A stretch of DNA of 64,000 nt. It comes from Pseudoalteromonas distincta (GTDB lineage: Bacteria > Pseudomonadota > Gammaproteobacteria > Enterobacterales > Alteromonadaceae). The number at the start of each line of letters is the position of its first letter. The stretch's first letter is position 1. Shown here piece by piece: positions 26,921-36,854 of this stretch. A program made the position numbers and the translations under genes. The stretch is from assembly GCF_000814675.1 (NCBI RefSeq), contig NZ_JWIG01000011.1, positions 1 to 64,000 of the forward strand, in the 5' to 3' direction. The notes under the pieces are model-generated. The model ran no database searches. It was not told the DNA's origin and saw only the letters and a list, made by a program, of their open reading frames with translations.

Positions 26921-27826
26921 TTATACCGGGACTAAAACGTTTTTTAAAATATCATTTACTTGCGCTTCACCTGACTCGTTATGCAAACCTAATCGATGCT
27001 GACACACACTTGCAAATACAGCTTGGACATCTTCTGGCATTACAAAATCACGACCATCAATAAAGGCCCACGACCTAGCCGCTTTAGCCAGAGCCATACT
27101 AGCACGAGGTGATAACGATGATGCAAAAGCGTTGCTTGTGCGTGTGTAATTAACAAGCTCTATAATGTAGTCAATAACCGGGCTACTTAAAGTAATTTGG
27201 CTTATCTGGGTTTGAATTGCCGCTAACTCTTGTTGGTTAATACGCTTAGGTAATTGGCTGTAATCTCGTTTTTGCATATTCAAAATTAAGCGTTTTTCGG
27301 CTTCTTTAGGTGGAAAACCTAAGCTAATACGCATTAAAAAACGGTCTAATTGCGACTCAGGTAACGGATAGGTACCTGATTGGTAAAGCGGGTTTTGTGT
27401 TGCAATCACAAAAAATGGATTTGGCAGCGTATATTTTTTTCCATCAACTGTTACTTGTTGCTCTTCCATTGCTTCAAGCAACGCACTTTGTGTTTTGGGC
27501 CCTGCGCGGTTTATTTCATCAGCTAAAACAACTTGGCTAAAAATAGGGCCTTTATGAAACGTAAAACTGTGCTCGGTAGAATTAAATACATTAGTACCCA
27601 AAATATCGGCAGGCAGAAGATCACTGGTAAATTGTATACGCTGATACGATAAACCTAACACAGCTGACAATGCATGAGAAAGAGTGGTTTTTCCCATGCC
27701 AGGCAAATCTTCAATGAGTAAATGCCCTTCGCTAAATAAGCATGTAAGTGCCAGTTTTATTTGTTGTTGTTTACCAAATATAACACTCGAAAGATCTTCT
27801 ATAATCGCAGTAACAGTACTATGCAT
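26921..27826 (-). CDS. MoxR-family AAA+ ATPase
   Basis: A 301-residue chaperone-like ATPase. Walker A is EDLPGMGKTTL (residues 38-48), Walker B LADEINRAGPKTQSALLEAMEE near 108, sensor 1 VIATQNP, and an arginine-finger region SQLDRFLMR. MoxR proteins help assemble or activate complexes with a DUF58 partner, encoded next. AAAGG precedes the ATG. The gene begins 13 bp downstream of the receiver gene. Confidence 0.93.
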   Translation of the reverse strand: MHSTVTAIIEDLSSVIFGKQQQIKLALTCLFSEGHLLIEDLPGMGKTTLSHALSAVLGLSYQRIQFTSDLLPADILGTNVFNSTEHSFTFHKGPIFSQVVLADEINRAGPKTQSALLEAMEEQQVTVDGKKYTLPNPFFVIATQNPLYQSGTYPLPESQLDRFLMRISLGFPPKEAEKRLILNMQKRDYSQLPKRINQQELAAIQTQISQITLSSPVIDYIIELVNYTRTSNAFASSLSPRASMALAKAARSWAFIDGRDFVMPEDVQAVFASVCQHRLGLHNESGEAQVNDILKNVLVPV

Positions 27827-27839
27827 GCTAACCTTTCTA

Positions 27840-28223
27840 TCATTCTATTATTTCAAGACGCTTCATTACAGTGTCTACTTTTTTTGTATTGAAAGGTTTT
27901 GCAATAAAACCTTTAGCGCCCATTTCCCACGTGTTTTGTACGTTTTCGAGACTATTGTGGCCCGAACACATAACAACATGAGTGTGCGGGTAAGCACTAT
28001 TAATGTATTCCAATATCTCTGCACCGTTAGAGTCCGGTAAATCTACATCTACAAATATAACGCCTGGCGGTTTATTGTCCATAATAGGTTTGGCAGAGCT
28101 AAAATCAGCACTTTCTAATATATCTTCAAACCCTAAGTCCGTTAAAATTTGGTTTAGATAATCACGAATTTCCTTAACGTCATCAATAATGAGGATGGGC
28201 TCTAGCGGGCGAACAAATTCCAT
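27840..28223 (-). CDS. Single-domain response regulator (CheY-like)
   Basis: Phosphorylatable receiver without an output domain. Acid pair IIDD (13-15), phospho-Asp59 (VDVDLPDSNG), a hydroxyl residue in CSGH and Lys in IAKPFNT. It probably signals by protein-protein contact. It lies first in the moxR-DUF58-tgpA-antiporter operon, 13 bp upstream of moxR, which is an uncommon partner for this cluster. No kinase gene is adjacent. Confidence 0.9.
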   Translation of the reverse strand: MEFVRPLEPILIIDDVKEIRDYLNQILTDLGFEDILESADFSSAKPIMDNKPPGVIFVDVDLPDSNGAEILEYINSAYPHTHVVMCSGHNSLENVQNTWEMGAKGFIAKPFNTKKVDTVMKRLEIIE

Positions 28224-28751
28224 ATGTAGGTTACTTCTATTTTGAATACATCTAAGTGCTTTAATACTAAGCTAACCCCATCATAAGCTCAAGAACGTTA
28301 CTTAAAAAACACTAATAAATAAACTGTTTATAGGTTGCCAAACAGCCTATTTTTAAAGGATTACCTGCTTTTATGTCTTCTACTAACTTATATTTTTATT
28401 AATTGTATTGAACAATAATGACGTATTCATAAGAAATCCCTTAATCCAATACAACATTCCATCAAAATTTGATGTAACAAATTTGCTACTTAACTTATTG
28501 ATTCAAAAATATTTACATATAAATTCGATTTTTTGTAAACGTTTTGTAATAAAAAATCGTTGACCTTCTAAATTCATTCTGTGATTATGCTCAGCAGATG
28601 GGCTTATGCTCACAAGTGCAATTTCATTAACCATTTAATGTTTTGCTCAGCCAGCCTCATCTATACACACTGAATTAATACCAATTTCATTAAATGAAAA
28701 TGCAATTTAATAAAGTTGGCATCACACACCACACTAAATAAAGAGCTTATT
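28224..28751. other. Long upstream region of the porin gene
   Basis: About 530 bp between the divergent receiver and porin genes. It contains TGTAAACGTTTTGT at 28534-28547, which resembles a LacI-family operator, a possible promoter TTGACC (28560-28565) with GATTAT 17 bp on, and an ATACCAATTT fragment near 28679 like the ends of the dispersed repeats. None is certain. Confidence 0.4.
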
Positions 28752-30080
28752 ATGTTGAATAATAAAAAGACTAAATTTGCAATTTCTCTCATAGCGGCAG
28801 CTATGGCTACATCGGCTCCAGCACAGGCTGATATTTCTGAATATTTAGATCGCGTTGACGTAGACTTTTTACTAATGCAAAACTTTCAGTCAATTCAGGC
28901 TAAAGACGGCGCATTTCGTCCAGAAGATGAAGAACAAGAATCAGGTTTTGGCCGTATTAGAGCAAATCTAATGCTTAAATTTCATATTAACGAGTTCATT
29001 ACTGCCGATATAGATATTGCAGAAGAGCCTAATGACTTTGGTGGCGAAGATCGTGACTTCTCATTTCACAACGATTTTGCAGGTGTTGAATTTGACTTAC
29101 TAGGCCTTTATGGCACACCAAAAGAAAACGCAAATTTAACACTGCGTTTAGGTAACATTGGTGGATCACCTTTTCAATTTAAAGGCTTTCAAGACGGCGC
29201 AGATAACCAAAGTAATGCACTTATTGGTAATGGTATTACCGATTACGCAACCGCAGAAAACGGTGCACAGCTAAGTTACAGCGAAACTTTCGATAGTGGT
29301 GTAGTACGTGCTTATAATGTTACAGGTCACATTACGACTTCAAGTTTCGGTGAAGCCTTTCAAGAAGATAGAGGTTACAACTACCGACTTCAAGGTACTC
29401 TAGAATTTGAAGGTGGCTTTAAAGCAGGTTTAAACTTATTAAAAGCCAATCAAGGCGACCAGCTACGTTTAGAAAATGGCGTAGCAAGTCTTGATGGTGT
29501 AACCACAACGAACTATCGCTTTGGCGATGGTGAAAACTATAATTTCTCGGCGTCACCTTCAAACGAGCGTGACACTCACGTTGGCGCAATGCCAGGGCTT
29601 GAGCAATCAATCATCCAGCTTAACTTAGCTTATCAACCATCTGACGAAACTAGCTTAATTTTTATGGTTGGTAAATCATCTGATGACTACACATTCGCAG
29701 ATGCCGCTGGTAATGCAGTTGCCGGTATTACCTACTTTGGTACAAACGGTATAGCAGATGAAAATGGCACTACTTTTGATTCAAACAGTGTAATAGAAGG
29801 CGACTCATCGGTTGAGTACTTCGTGTTTGAAGCACAACAATATATTATTCCTAAAAAGCTATATGTAGCGGCTCGTTATGCAGAAGCCGAAAACACTTCC
29901 GACTTAATTGAACAAACAGACAACACAGTAGAGCGTATTCAAGTAGCCGCAGGTTACTGGTTTAACGATAAAACGCTTTTAAAAGTTGAGTATGTTAACC
30001 AAGAAGAAGGGGTTAATTCGGGCGGCCAAATCGGTAAAGGATTTGACGGCTTCACTTCTGAAATATCTGTTAAATTTTAA
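28752..30080 (+). CDS. Outer-membrane porin
   Basis: A signal peptide (MLNNKKTKFAISLIAAAMATSAPAQA) starts at the ATG at 28752, which follows AAAGAGC. An earlier start at 28716 would hide it. The rest is a 16-to-18-strand-like pattern with alternating residues and many acidic loops, ending in FTSEISVKF with a terminal Phe, the signature of outer-membrane barrels. It precedes a sugar ABC transporter in the same direction, so it probably admits the same substrate through the outer membrane. Confidence 0.82.
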   Translation: MLNNKKTKFAISLIAAAMATSAPAQADISEYLDRVDVDFLLMQNFQSIQAKDGAFRPEDEEQESGFGRIRANLMLKFHINEFITADIDIAEEPNDFGGEDRDFSFHNDFAGVEFDLLGLYGTPKENANLTLRLGNIGGSPFQFKGFQDGADNQSNALIGNGITDYATAENGAQLSYSETFDSGVVRAYNVTGHITTSSFGEAFQEDRGYNYRLQGTLEFEGGFKAGLNLLKANQGDQLRLENGVASLDGVTTTNYRFGDGENYNFSASPSNERDTHVGAMPGLEQSIIQLNLAYQPSDETSLIFMVGKSSDDYTFADAAGNAVAGITYFGTNGIADENGTTFDSNSVIEGDSSVEYFVFEAQQYIIPKKLYVAARYAEAENTSDLIEQTDNTVERIQVAAGYWFNDKTLLKVEYVNQEEGVNSGGQIGKGFDGFTSEISVKF

Positions 30081-30136
30081 ATCATTATCCAACTAGTCTA
30101 ACTATTTATACAAAGGACCTAAAAAGGCACTTTGCG

Positions 30137-30161
30137 GGCAGTTTTATGCGTTAAAACTGCC
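30137..30161 (+). other. Hairpin between porin and binding-protein genes
   Basis: GGCAGTTTT and AAAACTGCC form a 9-base stem with a 7-base loop, 56 bp after the porin stop. It could lower read-through or stabilise the porin message. Confidence 0.6.
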
Positions 30162-30232
30162 ATAAATAGAATTGGTAATAGATTGAAATTTAATAGCACT
30201 TGTTAAAACATAACGTGTATGGGGAATACCCG

Positions 30233-31537
30233 ATGAAAAATAAATTAATTATGCTCGCGTGTGGCTTTATAAGCATGGGCGCTGCGGCAAAAGAAACAAT
30301 TACAATAGCGACTGTTAACAATGGTGACATGATCACCATGAAAGAATTAAGCAGTGACTTTACCAGCCAAAACCCTGATATAGATCTAAAATGGGTCACT
30401 CTAGAGGAAAATATTCTTCGCCAACGTGTCACTACCGATGTTGCAACAAAAGGCGGCCAATACGATGTTATGACCATAGGTACTTATGAAGTACCAATTT
30501 GGGGCAAGCAAAATTGGCTAAAAGAGCTGGATAATTTAGGTGAAAACTACGATTTAGACGATTTAATTCCGGCAATTCGAAGCGGTTTAACGATTAATGA
30601 CAAACTTTATGCTGCGCCATTTTATGGCGAAAGCTCAATGGTTATGTACCGCACTGACTTAATGGAAAAAGCAGGGCTGACAATGCCTAAAGCCCCAACA
30701 TGGGACTTTATACGCAAAGCTGCTAAAGCGATGACAGATAAAAAAGAAGGTGTTTATGGCCTTTGTCTACGTGGTAAAGCAGGTTGGGGCGAAAACGTTG
30801 CGCTTATTACATCCATGGCAAATTCGTTTGGTGCGCGTTGGTTTGATGAAAATTGGAAACCTCAGTTTAATACCCCAGAGTGGGAAAATACCCTTCAGTA
30901 TTATGTAGATGTAATGAAAGAATCTGGTCCTGCTGGTTCATCTGCAAACGGTTTTAATGAAAATCTTGCACTATTTCAAACCGGAAAATGTGGTATTTGG
31001 ATTGATGCAACCGTTGCAGGCGCATTTGTTACTAACAAAAAAGACTCAGAAGTTGCCGATAAAGTAGGGTTTGCACTTGCGCCAGATAACGGTCTAGGTA
31101 AACGCGGTAACTGGTTATGGTCTTGGACTTTAGCCGTACCGGCAAGCAGCAAAAAACCAGATGCCGCAATGAAATTTATTAGCTGGGCAACATCTAAAGA
31201 ATACACTCAACTTGTAGCCGACAAAAAAGGTTGGGCAAAAGTACCGCCAGGTACACGTAAATCACTTTACAGTAATCAAAAGTACATGGACGCAGCACCG
31301 TTTGCACAAATTACCTTAGATTCTATTCAATCTGCAGATCCTAAAAATCCAACCGTTAAACCAGTGCCTTATGTAGGTATTCAGTTTGTTGCTATTCCTG
31401 AGTTTCAAGGAATTGGTACAGCTGTTGGGCAACAATTCTCAGCAGCATTAACTGGCCAAATGACCGTTAAGCAAGCGCTCAGTACGTCTCAGCACCTCGT
31501 TGAGCGAACAATGCGTAAAGCTCGCTATCCTAAATAG
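30233..31537 (+). CDS. Periplasmic sugar/polyol-binding protein
   Basis: An ABC-type extracellular solute-binding protein of family 1. The signal peptide is MKNKLIMLACGFISMGAAAKE, starting at the ATG at 30233. The body has TWDFIRKAAKAM, GVYGLCLRGKAGWGEN and NWLWSWTLAVPASSKK, closest in my reading to the mannitol/sorbitol binding proteins MtlE and SmoE. It would deliver its ligand to the permeases encoded next. A long hairpin lies between this gene and the permeases. Substrate is inferred only. Confidence 0.88.
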   Translation: MKNKLIMLACGFISMGAAAKETITIATVNNGDMITMKELSSDFTSQNPDIDLKWVTLEENILRQRVTTDVATKGGQYDVMTIGTYEVPIWGKQNWLKELDNLGENYDLDDLIPAIRSGLTINDKLYAAPFYGESSMVMYRTDLMEKAGLTMPKAPTWDFIRKAAKAMTDKKEGVYGLCLRGKAGWGENVALITSMANSFGARWFDENWKPQFNTPEWENTLQYYVDVMKESGPAGSSANGFNENLALFQTGKCGIWIDATVAGAFVTNKKDSEVADKVGFALAPDNGLGKRGNWLWSWTLAVPASSKKPDAAMKFISWATSKEYTQLVADKKGWAKVPPGTRKSLYSNQKYMDAAPFAQITLDSIQSADPKNPTVKPVPYVGIQFVAIPEFQGIGTAVGQQFSAALTGQMTVKQALSTSQHLVERTMRKARYPK

Positions 31538-31583
31538 CATGTAATGGGCGGGTAAGTACTCAAACTTACCCAATATTTTATGT

Positions 31584-31670
31584 CAATTCTATTTACTTGT
31601 TAGTTATAAACACTATCAAGGGTTTCTGATTTTCACTTGATAGTTAACAAGTAAATAGAATTGGCTTTTT
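31584..31670 (+). terminator. Long nested hairpin with T-run between binding protein and permease
   Basis: A perfect 19-base outer stem (31584-31602 with 31645-31663) and an 8-base inner stem (31613-31620 with 31636-31643), then GCTTTTTT. It resembles a partial terminator that would lower permease expression relative to the binding protein, as is common in such operons. The ends contain AATTCTATTT / AAATAGAATTGG, so a small repeat element may have supplied it. Confidence 0.7.
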
Positions 31671-31683
31671 TAAGGTCACCTTT

Positions 31684-32556
31684 ATGGCAACAACTAACTC
31701 GCGCACGCTTGCTCGGTTTATGCTTCTTCCTAGTGTAATTTTATTACTTGCTTGGATGATAGTTCCGCTGTGTATGACACTGTATTTTTCATTTATTGAT
31801 TACAACTTACTCGTTCCAGGGGATAAAGAGTTTGTAGGCTTTTTAAACTATGAATTTTTCCTAACTGATCCGGCTTTTTTTGAATCATTTTTTAACACGC
31901 TTTACCTAGTAACTGGGGTTTTACTTATCACTATATGTGGTGGTATTGGCTTAGCTATTTTATTAGACCAAGCAATATGGGGACGAAATTACGTTCGCAT
32001 TATGGTACTAGCCCCATTTTTTGTAATGCCAACTGTGTCGGCATTGGTATGGAAAAACATGCTAATGAACCCAGTTAATGGCTTATTTGCACATTTCGCG
32101 ATTTGGCTTGGCTTTGAACCTATCGACTTTTTTGCTCAAATGCCGTTATTTTCAATCATCATAATTGTGTCTTGGCAGTGGTTACCGTTTGCAGCGTTAA
32201 TACTACTAACTGCTATACAATCATTAGACCGTGAACAATTAGAAGCGGCTGATTTAGACGGAGCTGGGCCATTTAGTAAGTTTTTTTACATCGTTTTGCC
32301 GCACTTATCGCGCGCTGTAACCGCTGTTATTTTAATCGAAACTATATTTTTACTGTCAATCTTTGCTGAAATATTAGTTACAACCAGCGGTGGTCCTGGT
32401 TATTCGTCGACCAATATAACGTACTTAATCTACACGCAATCACTACTTCAATTTGATGTAGGCGGTGGTTCGGCAGGGGGCATAGTTGCAGTTATTATTG
32501 CAAATATAGTCGCTATATTTTTAATGCGCTTAATTGGCAAAAACTTGGAGGGTTAA
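31684..32556 (+). CDS. Sugar/polyol ABC transporter permease 1
   Basis: An inner-membrane permease of the MalF type with about six membrane segments. The EAA loop is EQLEAADLDGAGPFSKFFYIVLPHLSR near residue 195, where the ATPase docks. It resembles SmoF/MtlF. It is 2 bp from the next permease gene, and the two form the translocation heterodimer. Confidence 0.93.
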   Translation: MATTNSRTLARFMLLPSVILLLAWMIVPLCMTLYFSFIDYNLLVPGDKEFVGFLNYEFFLTDPAFFESFFNTLYLVTGVLLITICGGIGLAILLDQAIWGRNYVRIMVLAPFFVMPTVSALVWKNMLMNPVNGLFAHFAIWLGFEPIDFFAQMPLFSIIIIVSWQWLPFAALILLTAIQSLDREQLEAADLDGAGPFSKFFYIVLPHLSRAVTAVILIETIFLLSIFAEILVTTSGGPGYSSTNITYLIYTQSLLQFDVGGGSAGGIVAVIIANIVAIFLMRLIGKNLEG

Positions 32557-32558
32557 TT

Positions 32559-33389
32559 ATGACTATAAAAAATAGCCGTCGTTCCAAACTAATTTATACC
32601 ATTGCTGCATGGACAATAAGCGGCATGATTTTCTTTCCAATTTTATGGACGTTAATCACCAGCTTTAAAACGGAAGCTGAAGCAATTTCAGCAAGTCCAA
32701 GCTTATATGCGTTTGATTGGACGCTCGAAAATTACCGAGATGTACTGTCGCGTTCGCCATACTTTAACCATTTTTGGAACTCTGTAGTTATATCGCTAGG
32801 TTCAAGTTTGCTGGGTTTATTAATTGCTGTACCTGCAGCTTGGTCTATGGCTTTTGTACAAACTAAAAAAACTAAGCATTTATTAATGTGGATGCTTTCT
32901 ACCAAAATGTTACCGCCAGTAGGCGTACTTATTCCGATTTATTTATTGTTTCGTGACTTTGCGTTACTCGATACAAAATTAGGTTTAGTAATTGTAATGA
33001 CACTCATTAACTTACCAATAATGGTATGGATGCTGTACACCTACTTTAGAGAAATACCAAACGAAATACTTGAAGCTTCACGTATGGATGGCGCAACTAT
33101 TGGTGAAGAAATATTCCATGTTTTATTACCAATAGCCTTACCGGGTATAGCCTCAACGCTATTGTTAAATGTTATTTTGTCGTGGAACGAAGCATTTTGG
33201 ACACTTATTTTAACCGCTGCGAATGCTGCACCTTTAACGGCATTTATTGCCAGTTACTCAAGCCCTGAGGGGTTATTTTACGCTAAGTTATCGGCAGCAT
33301 CTGCCATGGCCATTGTGCCAATTTTAATACTTGGTTGGTTTAGTCAAAAACAATTAGTGCGTGGATTAAGTTTCGGCGCAGTAAAATAG
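32559..33389 (+). CDS. Sugar/polyol ABC transporter permease 2
   Basis: A MalG-type permease with six membrane segments and the EAA loop [29 protein letters not shown] near residue 170. It pairs with the preceding permease. It is followed 10 bp on by the ATPase gene. Confidence 0.93.
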   Translation: MTIKNSRRSKLIYTIAAWTISGMIFFPILWTLITSFKTEAEAISASPSLYAFDWTLENYRDVLSRSPYFNHFWNSVVISLGSSLLGLLIAVPAAWSMAFVQTKKTKHLLMWMLSTKMLPPVGVLIPIYLLFRDFALLDTKLGLVIVMTLINLPIMVWMLYTYFREIPNEILEASRMDGATIGEEIFHVLLPIALPGIASTLLLNVILSWNEAFWTLILTAANAAPLTAFIASYSSPEGLFYAKLSAASAMAIVPILILGWFSQKQLVRGLSFGAVK

Positions 33390-33399
33390 GAGAATACAC

Positions 33400-34401
33400 A
33401 TGGGCAGCATCACACTAAAACAAGTCACTAAAAACTTTGATGAAGTTAACGTAATTAAACCACTCGACTTAGAAATTAAAGACGGTGAGTTTATCGTATT
33501 TGTTGGGCCATCAGGCTGTGGTAAATCTACATTACTTCGTATGATCGCAGGTCTTGAAGATACCACCAGTGGTAATATAGAAATTGACGGCATTGACGCT
33601 ACAAAAACACCGCCTGCAAAAAGAGGCTTAGCAATGGTGTTTCAGTCCTATGCGTTATATCCGCATATGACCGTGCGTAATAATATTGCTTTTCCTTTAA
33701 AAAGAGCCAAAGTTAGCCCTGCAGAAATCGAAAGTAAAATTGCTAACGCCGCTAAAATTCTTAATTTGACGGATTATTTAGACCGAAAGCCTGGGCAATT
33801 ATCGGGCGGCCAGCGCCAGCGTGTAGCGATAGGGCGCGCAATTGTACGTCAACCTTCGGCATTTTTATTTGATGAACCGCTTTCAAATCTTGATGCGTCA
33901 CTACGTGTAAATATGCGTTTAGAAATATCTGAATTACATAAAAGTTTAGCTACAACAATGATTTATGTTACGCACGATCAGGTTGAAGCTATGACAATGG
34001 CAGATAGAATCGCGGTATTTAATGCCGGTATTATTGAACAGGTAGGCACACCTTTAGAGCTTTATAAAAACCCAGTAAACAAATTTGTAGCTGGTTTTAT
34101 TGGCTCTCCAAAAATGAATTTTATAGATGCTCCACAAAATGAAGATGCGAATGTTAGTTGTATTGGTATACGACCAGAGCATATAACACTCTCTACTGAG
34201 CAAGGAACGTGGGCTGGTACTGTAGGTGTAATTGAACATTTAGGATCGGAGAGCTTTTTACATATAAATATTGAAGGCAAAGGGACCGTAACAGTAAAAG
34301 CAGATGGTGATTGTCCGTTAAAATATGGCGACAGTATTTACCTAAGCGCACCGGCTGATAAAGTATTAAAGTTTGATAATAACGGTTTAACAATTCGCTA
34401 G
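33400..34401 (+). CDS. Sugar/polyol ABC transporter ATPase
   Basis: MalK/UgpC/SmoK-type ATP-binding subunit that energises the permeases. Walker [10 protein letters not shown] (residues 36-44), Q-loop [10 protein letters not shown], signature LSGGQRQR, Walker [12 protein letters not shown] and switch His in THDQ. The C-terminal TOBE-type domain ends with the usual beta strands. At 333 residues it is a little shorter than MalK, so regulatory contacts may be reduced. Part of the four-gene uptake operon. Confidence 0.95.
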   Translation: MGSITLKQVTKNFDEVNVIKPLDLEIKDGEFIVFVGPSGCGKSTLLRMIAGLEDTTSGNIEIDGIDATKTPPAKRGLAMVFQSYALYPHMTVRNNIAFPLKRAKVSPAEIESKIANAAKILNLTDYLDRKPGQLSGGQRQRVAIGRAIVRQPSAFLFDEPLSNLDASLRVNMRLEISELHKSLATTMIYVTHDQVEAMTMADRIAVFNAGIIEQVGTPLELYKNPVNKFVAGFIGSPKMNFIDAPQNEDANVSCIGIRPEHITLSTEQGTWAGTVGVIEHLGSESFLHINIEGKGTVTVKADGDCPLKYGDSIYLSAPADKVLKFDNNGLTIR

Positions 34402-34422
34402 AGCCAATCTTTAATTACCTTA

Positions 34423-34448
34423 AATAGCACCTTTATAAAGGTGCTATT
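34423..34448 (+). terminator. Palindrome after the transport operon
   Basis: AATAGCACCTTTATAAAGGTGCTATT, a perfect 26-base palindrome 21 bp after the ATPase stop. Probably terminates or trims the operon message; no long T-run follows. Confidence 0.65.
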
Positions 34449-34649
34449 AACTAAATTCTAATTACATAATCCTATGAAACCTAGGTATTTTTTATTAAGG
34501 AATGGTATATTTACAACTATAAATAACAAAAACGTTATTGATAAATAGATACTCCAAAATTAATAAAATAATTTATATAGCAGCACATATAATTAAAATT
34601 ATGTAATAAAAATAAGGACTTAGTTTTCCTTCTATTTTAAGAGGTTTAC

Positions 34650-35609
34650 GTGGTAAAGCTATCAAATACAGAAATTAGAAAGCTAGATGATGCAGCCAGA
34701 GCAGGGTGGTTATATTATGTTGGCGGTAACACACAAGATGAAATTGCTAAAAAACTAAATATATCTCGTCAATCTGCACAAAGAATGGTCGCATTATCTG
34801 TGAGCCAAGGATTAATTAAAGTTAGACTTGACCACCCGATTGCCAAATGTATGGATTTAGCTGAAAAATTAAAAAGCCGTTTTGGGTTAGATTCGTGTGA
34901 AGTTGTACCGAGCGATCCATCTGAACCTTCATCTACATTAGGTTTGGCTCAAGCTGGCGCGGCAGAAATAGAACGTCATCTAAAATCAGAACAACCCAAA
35001 GTACTTGCTATGGGAACCGGTCGAGTTTTACGTTCATGTGTGGATGAGCTAAGAACTGTCGATTGTCCGCAACATAAAATTGTAGCCATGCTAGGTAATA
35101 TGGCTTTGGATGGATCGGCTTCATCTTATGATGTTGTAGTAAGAATGGCCGAGCACACCAATGCAAAACATTATCCAATGCCATTGCCAGTTTTACCAAG
35201 AAGCATTGAAGAAAAAGAACAGTTACACGCACAACAAAATATTACCGGTAATTTAAAACTCGCTAAAGATGCCGATGTAACATTTGTGGGTATTGGTAGC
35301 TTAGGTGAAAAGTCGCCATTACATATAGATGGTTTTATTGATGCGCAAGAACTTAAAGAGTTACAAGATCTGGGTGCTGTTGGTGAAATGATTAGTTGGG
35401 TGTTTGATAAAAACGGTAAGCTTTTAGATTGCACAGTTAATCAGCGTGTAGCAAGTACGCCATTAAAAACAAATGCTAACAAACAGATTTATGCGATAGC
35501 TGCTGGTGAAGAAAAAGTGTTAGCCATTTTGGGCGCAGTAAGGTCAAACATGATCAGTGGATTAATTACTAACGAATATACAGCTGAGCGTTTACTTAGT
35601 ATTGATTAA
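34650..35609 (+). CDS. SorC-family sugar-sensing transcription regulator
   Basis: A 319-residue regulator with an N-terminal helix-turn-helix (NTQDEIAKKLNISRQSAQRMVALS, residues 28-51) and a sugar-phosphate-isomerase-like ligand domain containing ALGTGRV-type AMGTGRVLRS, GNMALDGSA and GIGSLGE. SorC-type regulators respond to phosphorylated sugars or polyols and usually control the neighbouring genes, here the uptake operon upstream. The start is GTG at 34650 with AAGAGG 6-8 bp upstream. The gap of about 250 bp suggests its own promoter. Confidence 0.9.
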   Translation: MVKLSNTEIRKLDDAARAGWLYYVGGNTQDEIAKKLNISRQSAQRMVALSVSQGLIKVRLDHPIAKCMDLAEKLKSRFGLDSCEVVPSDPSEPSSTLGLAQAGAAEIERHLKSEQPKVLAMGTGRVLRSCVDELRTVDCPQHKIVAMLGNMALDGSASSYDVVVRMAEHTNAKHYPMPLPVLPRSIEEKEQLHAQQNITGNLKLAKDADVTFVGIGSLGEKSPLHIDGFIDAQELKELQDLGAVGEMISWVFDKNGKLLDCTVNQRVASTPLKTNANKQIYAIAAGEEKVLAILGAVRSNMISGLITNEYTAERLLSID

Positions 35610-36029
35610 ACAAATTGATAAATAAAGTATCTGTATTAGTAATACTAGTTATTGTAATAAAAACACTTAATGTCCGATACCGTCTAGTATTGGACATAGT
35701 AAGGGCGCATTTTAGCGCTCTTTCTATATACACATTAACTACCTATAATTTATATTATGTTAAATAGCATAAATAAATACATAACTAAGTTACTCACCTT
35801 CATTAATTAACGTATAAACGCGATATTTTGACTATTTAATAAGCATTAACCTACTTATTTTAAAAATTAATGTTTTGCCTATTTTCGCTATTTGTTACTT
35901 AATCATATAAAAATACCGCTTGGTTATTAATATAATCAAGCGGTATTACAATGGTTGCCTATTCGCTACTTTACTCAATAAAACTTAACGTATTGAAATA
36001 AATAGCTTTTTAATAAGGCTAGTAATTAA
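35610..36029. other. Intergenic region with two terminator-like hairpins
   Basis: About 420 bp between convergent genes. GGGCGC / GCGCTCTTT near 35702-35725 probably ends the regulator message. AATACCGCTTG / CAAGCGGTATT at 35912-35947 probably ends the hydrolase message from the other side. The middle shows nothing. Confidence 0.6.
35912..35947 (-). terminator. Terminator-like hairpin after the hydrolase gene
   Basis: Stem of 11 matched bases (AATACCGCTTG with CAAGCGGTATT) extended by inner A/T pairs, 83 bp from the hydrolase stop. Confidence 0.65.
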
Positions 36030-36854
36030 CTAGAATGTTTTATCATTCATAAATTCATTAATAAGCTCAGACACTTTATCTGGATGTTCATCAATAACCC
36101 AATGTGCGGCTTTATCTATCCAAACCAATGACGAATTTGGAATTGCTTCTTCTAACATTGGTGCATACTTTGGCTTTTGAAACTTGTCTTCTTTACCCCA
36201 TATTATGAGTGTTTCATGAGGTAAGCTTTTAAGATCGCCTGTAATAGCTTCGGTATATTCTTTATTGAGTCTGCGCATGTTACTAAATAAAGCGGCTTTT
36301 CCTTTTTCATTACTCCATGGTGTTAAGTATATTTTCATCAACTCTTCAGTCATTACGTTCGAGTAGTAAACACCTTTGGGCATGAAATCTCTTAATGTAT
36401 CAACAAATTCATCTACAGATGTTTTTTCTTCTATGCCTGGTTCTAGTAAAGGTTCAAATTCTGGTATTGGCCAAGAATCAAAACATACACTATCAAGTAA
36501 AACCAACCCGTTTACTTTATCTGGATGATTTACAGCCATTAATTGAGCAACACCACCACCAATATCATGTGCAGCAATATTAACTTTAGAAATACCGAGC
36601 TCTTCTATAAACTTACACATTATTCTACATTGCGCATTTATAGATACATCAGTGTTACTTGGCATATCTGATTCACCAAAGTTAAGTAAATCTGGTGCTA
36701 TTACCCGATATTTTGATGCAAGTTTTGGCATCACATTTCGCCATAAAAATTTATTTGTCGGAATACCGTGTATCAATAATAAAGGTGTACCTTGTCCCAT
36801 TTCTTGATAAGCAATTTGATGACCTTCTACTGTAACGTACTGTGTTTTGCTCAT
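36030..36854 (-). CDS. Alpha/beta hydrolase with Asp nucleophile
   Basis: A 274-residue alpha/beta hydrolase. HG motif LLIHGIPTNKFLW (residues 27-39, oxyanion hole), nucleophile elbow AHDIGGG with Asp97, catalytic His251 in DKAAHWVIDEHP. An Asp in place of Ser is the hallmark of haloalkane or haloacetate dehalogenases and epoxide hydrolases rather than esterases. No signal peptide, so cytoplasmic. Monocistronic; substrate unknown. Confidence 0.88.
   Translation of the reverse strand: MSKTQYVTVEGHQIAYQEMGQGTPLLLIHGIPTNKFLWRNVMPKLASKYRVIAPDLLNFGESDMPSNTDVSINAQCRIMCKFIEELGISKVNIAAHDIGGGVAQLMAVNHPDKVNGLVLLDSVCFDSWPIPEFEPLLEPGIEEKTSVDEFVDTLRDFMPKGVYYSNVMTEELMKIYLTPWSNEKGKAALFSNMRRLNKEYTEAITGDLKSLPHETLIIWGKEDKFQKPKYAPMLEEAIPNSSLVWIDKAAHWVIDEHPDKVSELINEFMNDKTF

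Noticed and set aside
28534..28547. LacI-type operator before the porin
   Set aside because: Only one imperfect site, and the regulator next to the operon is SorC-type; kept as a remark, not a feature.
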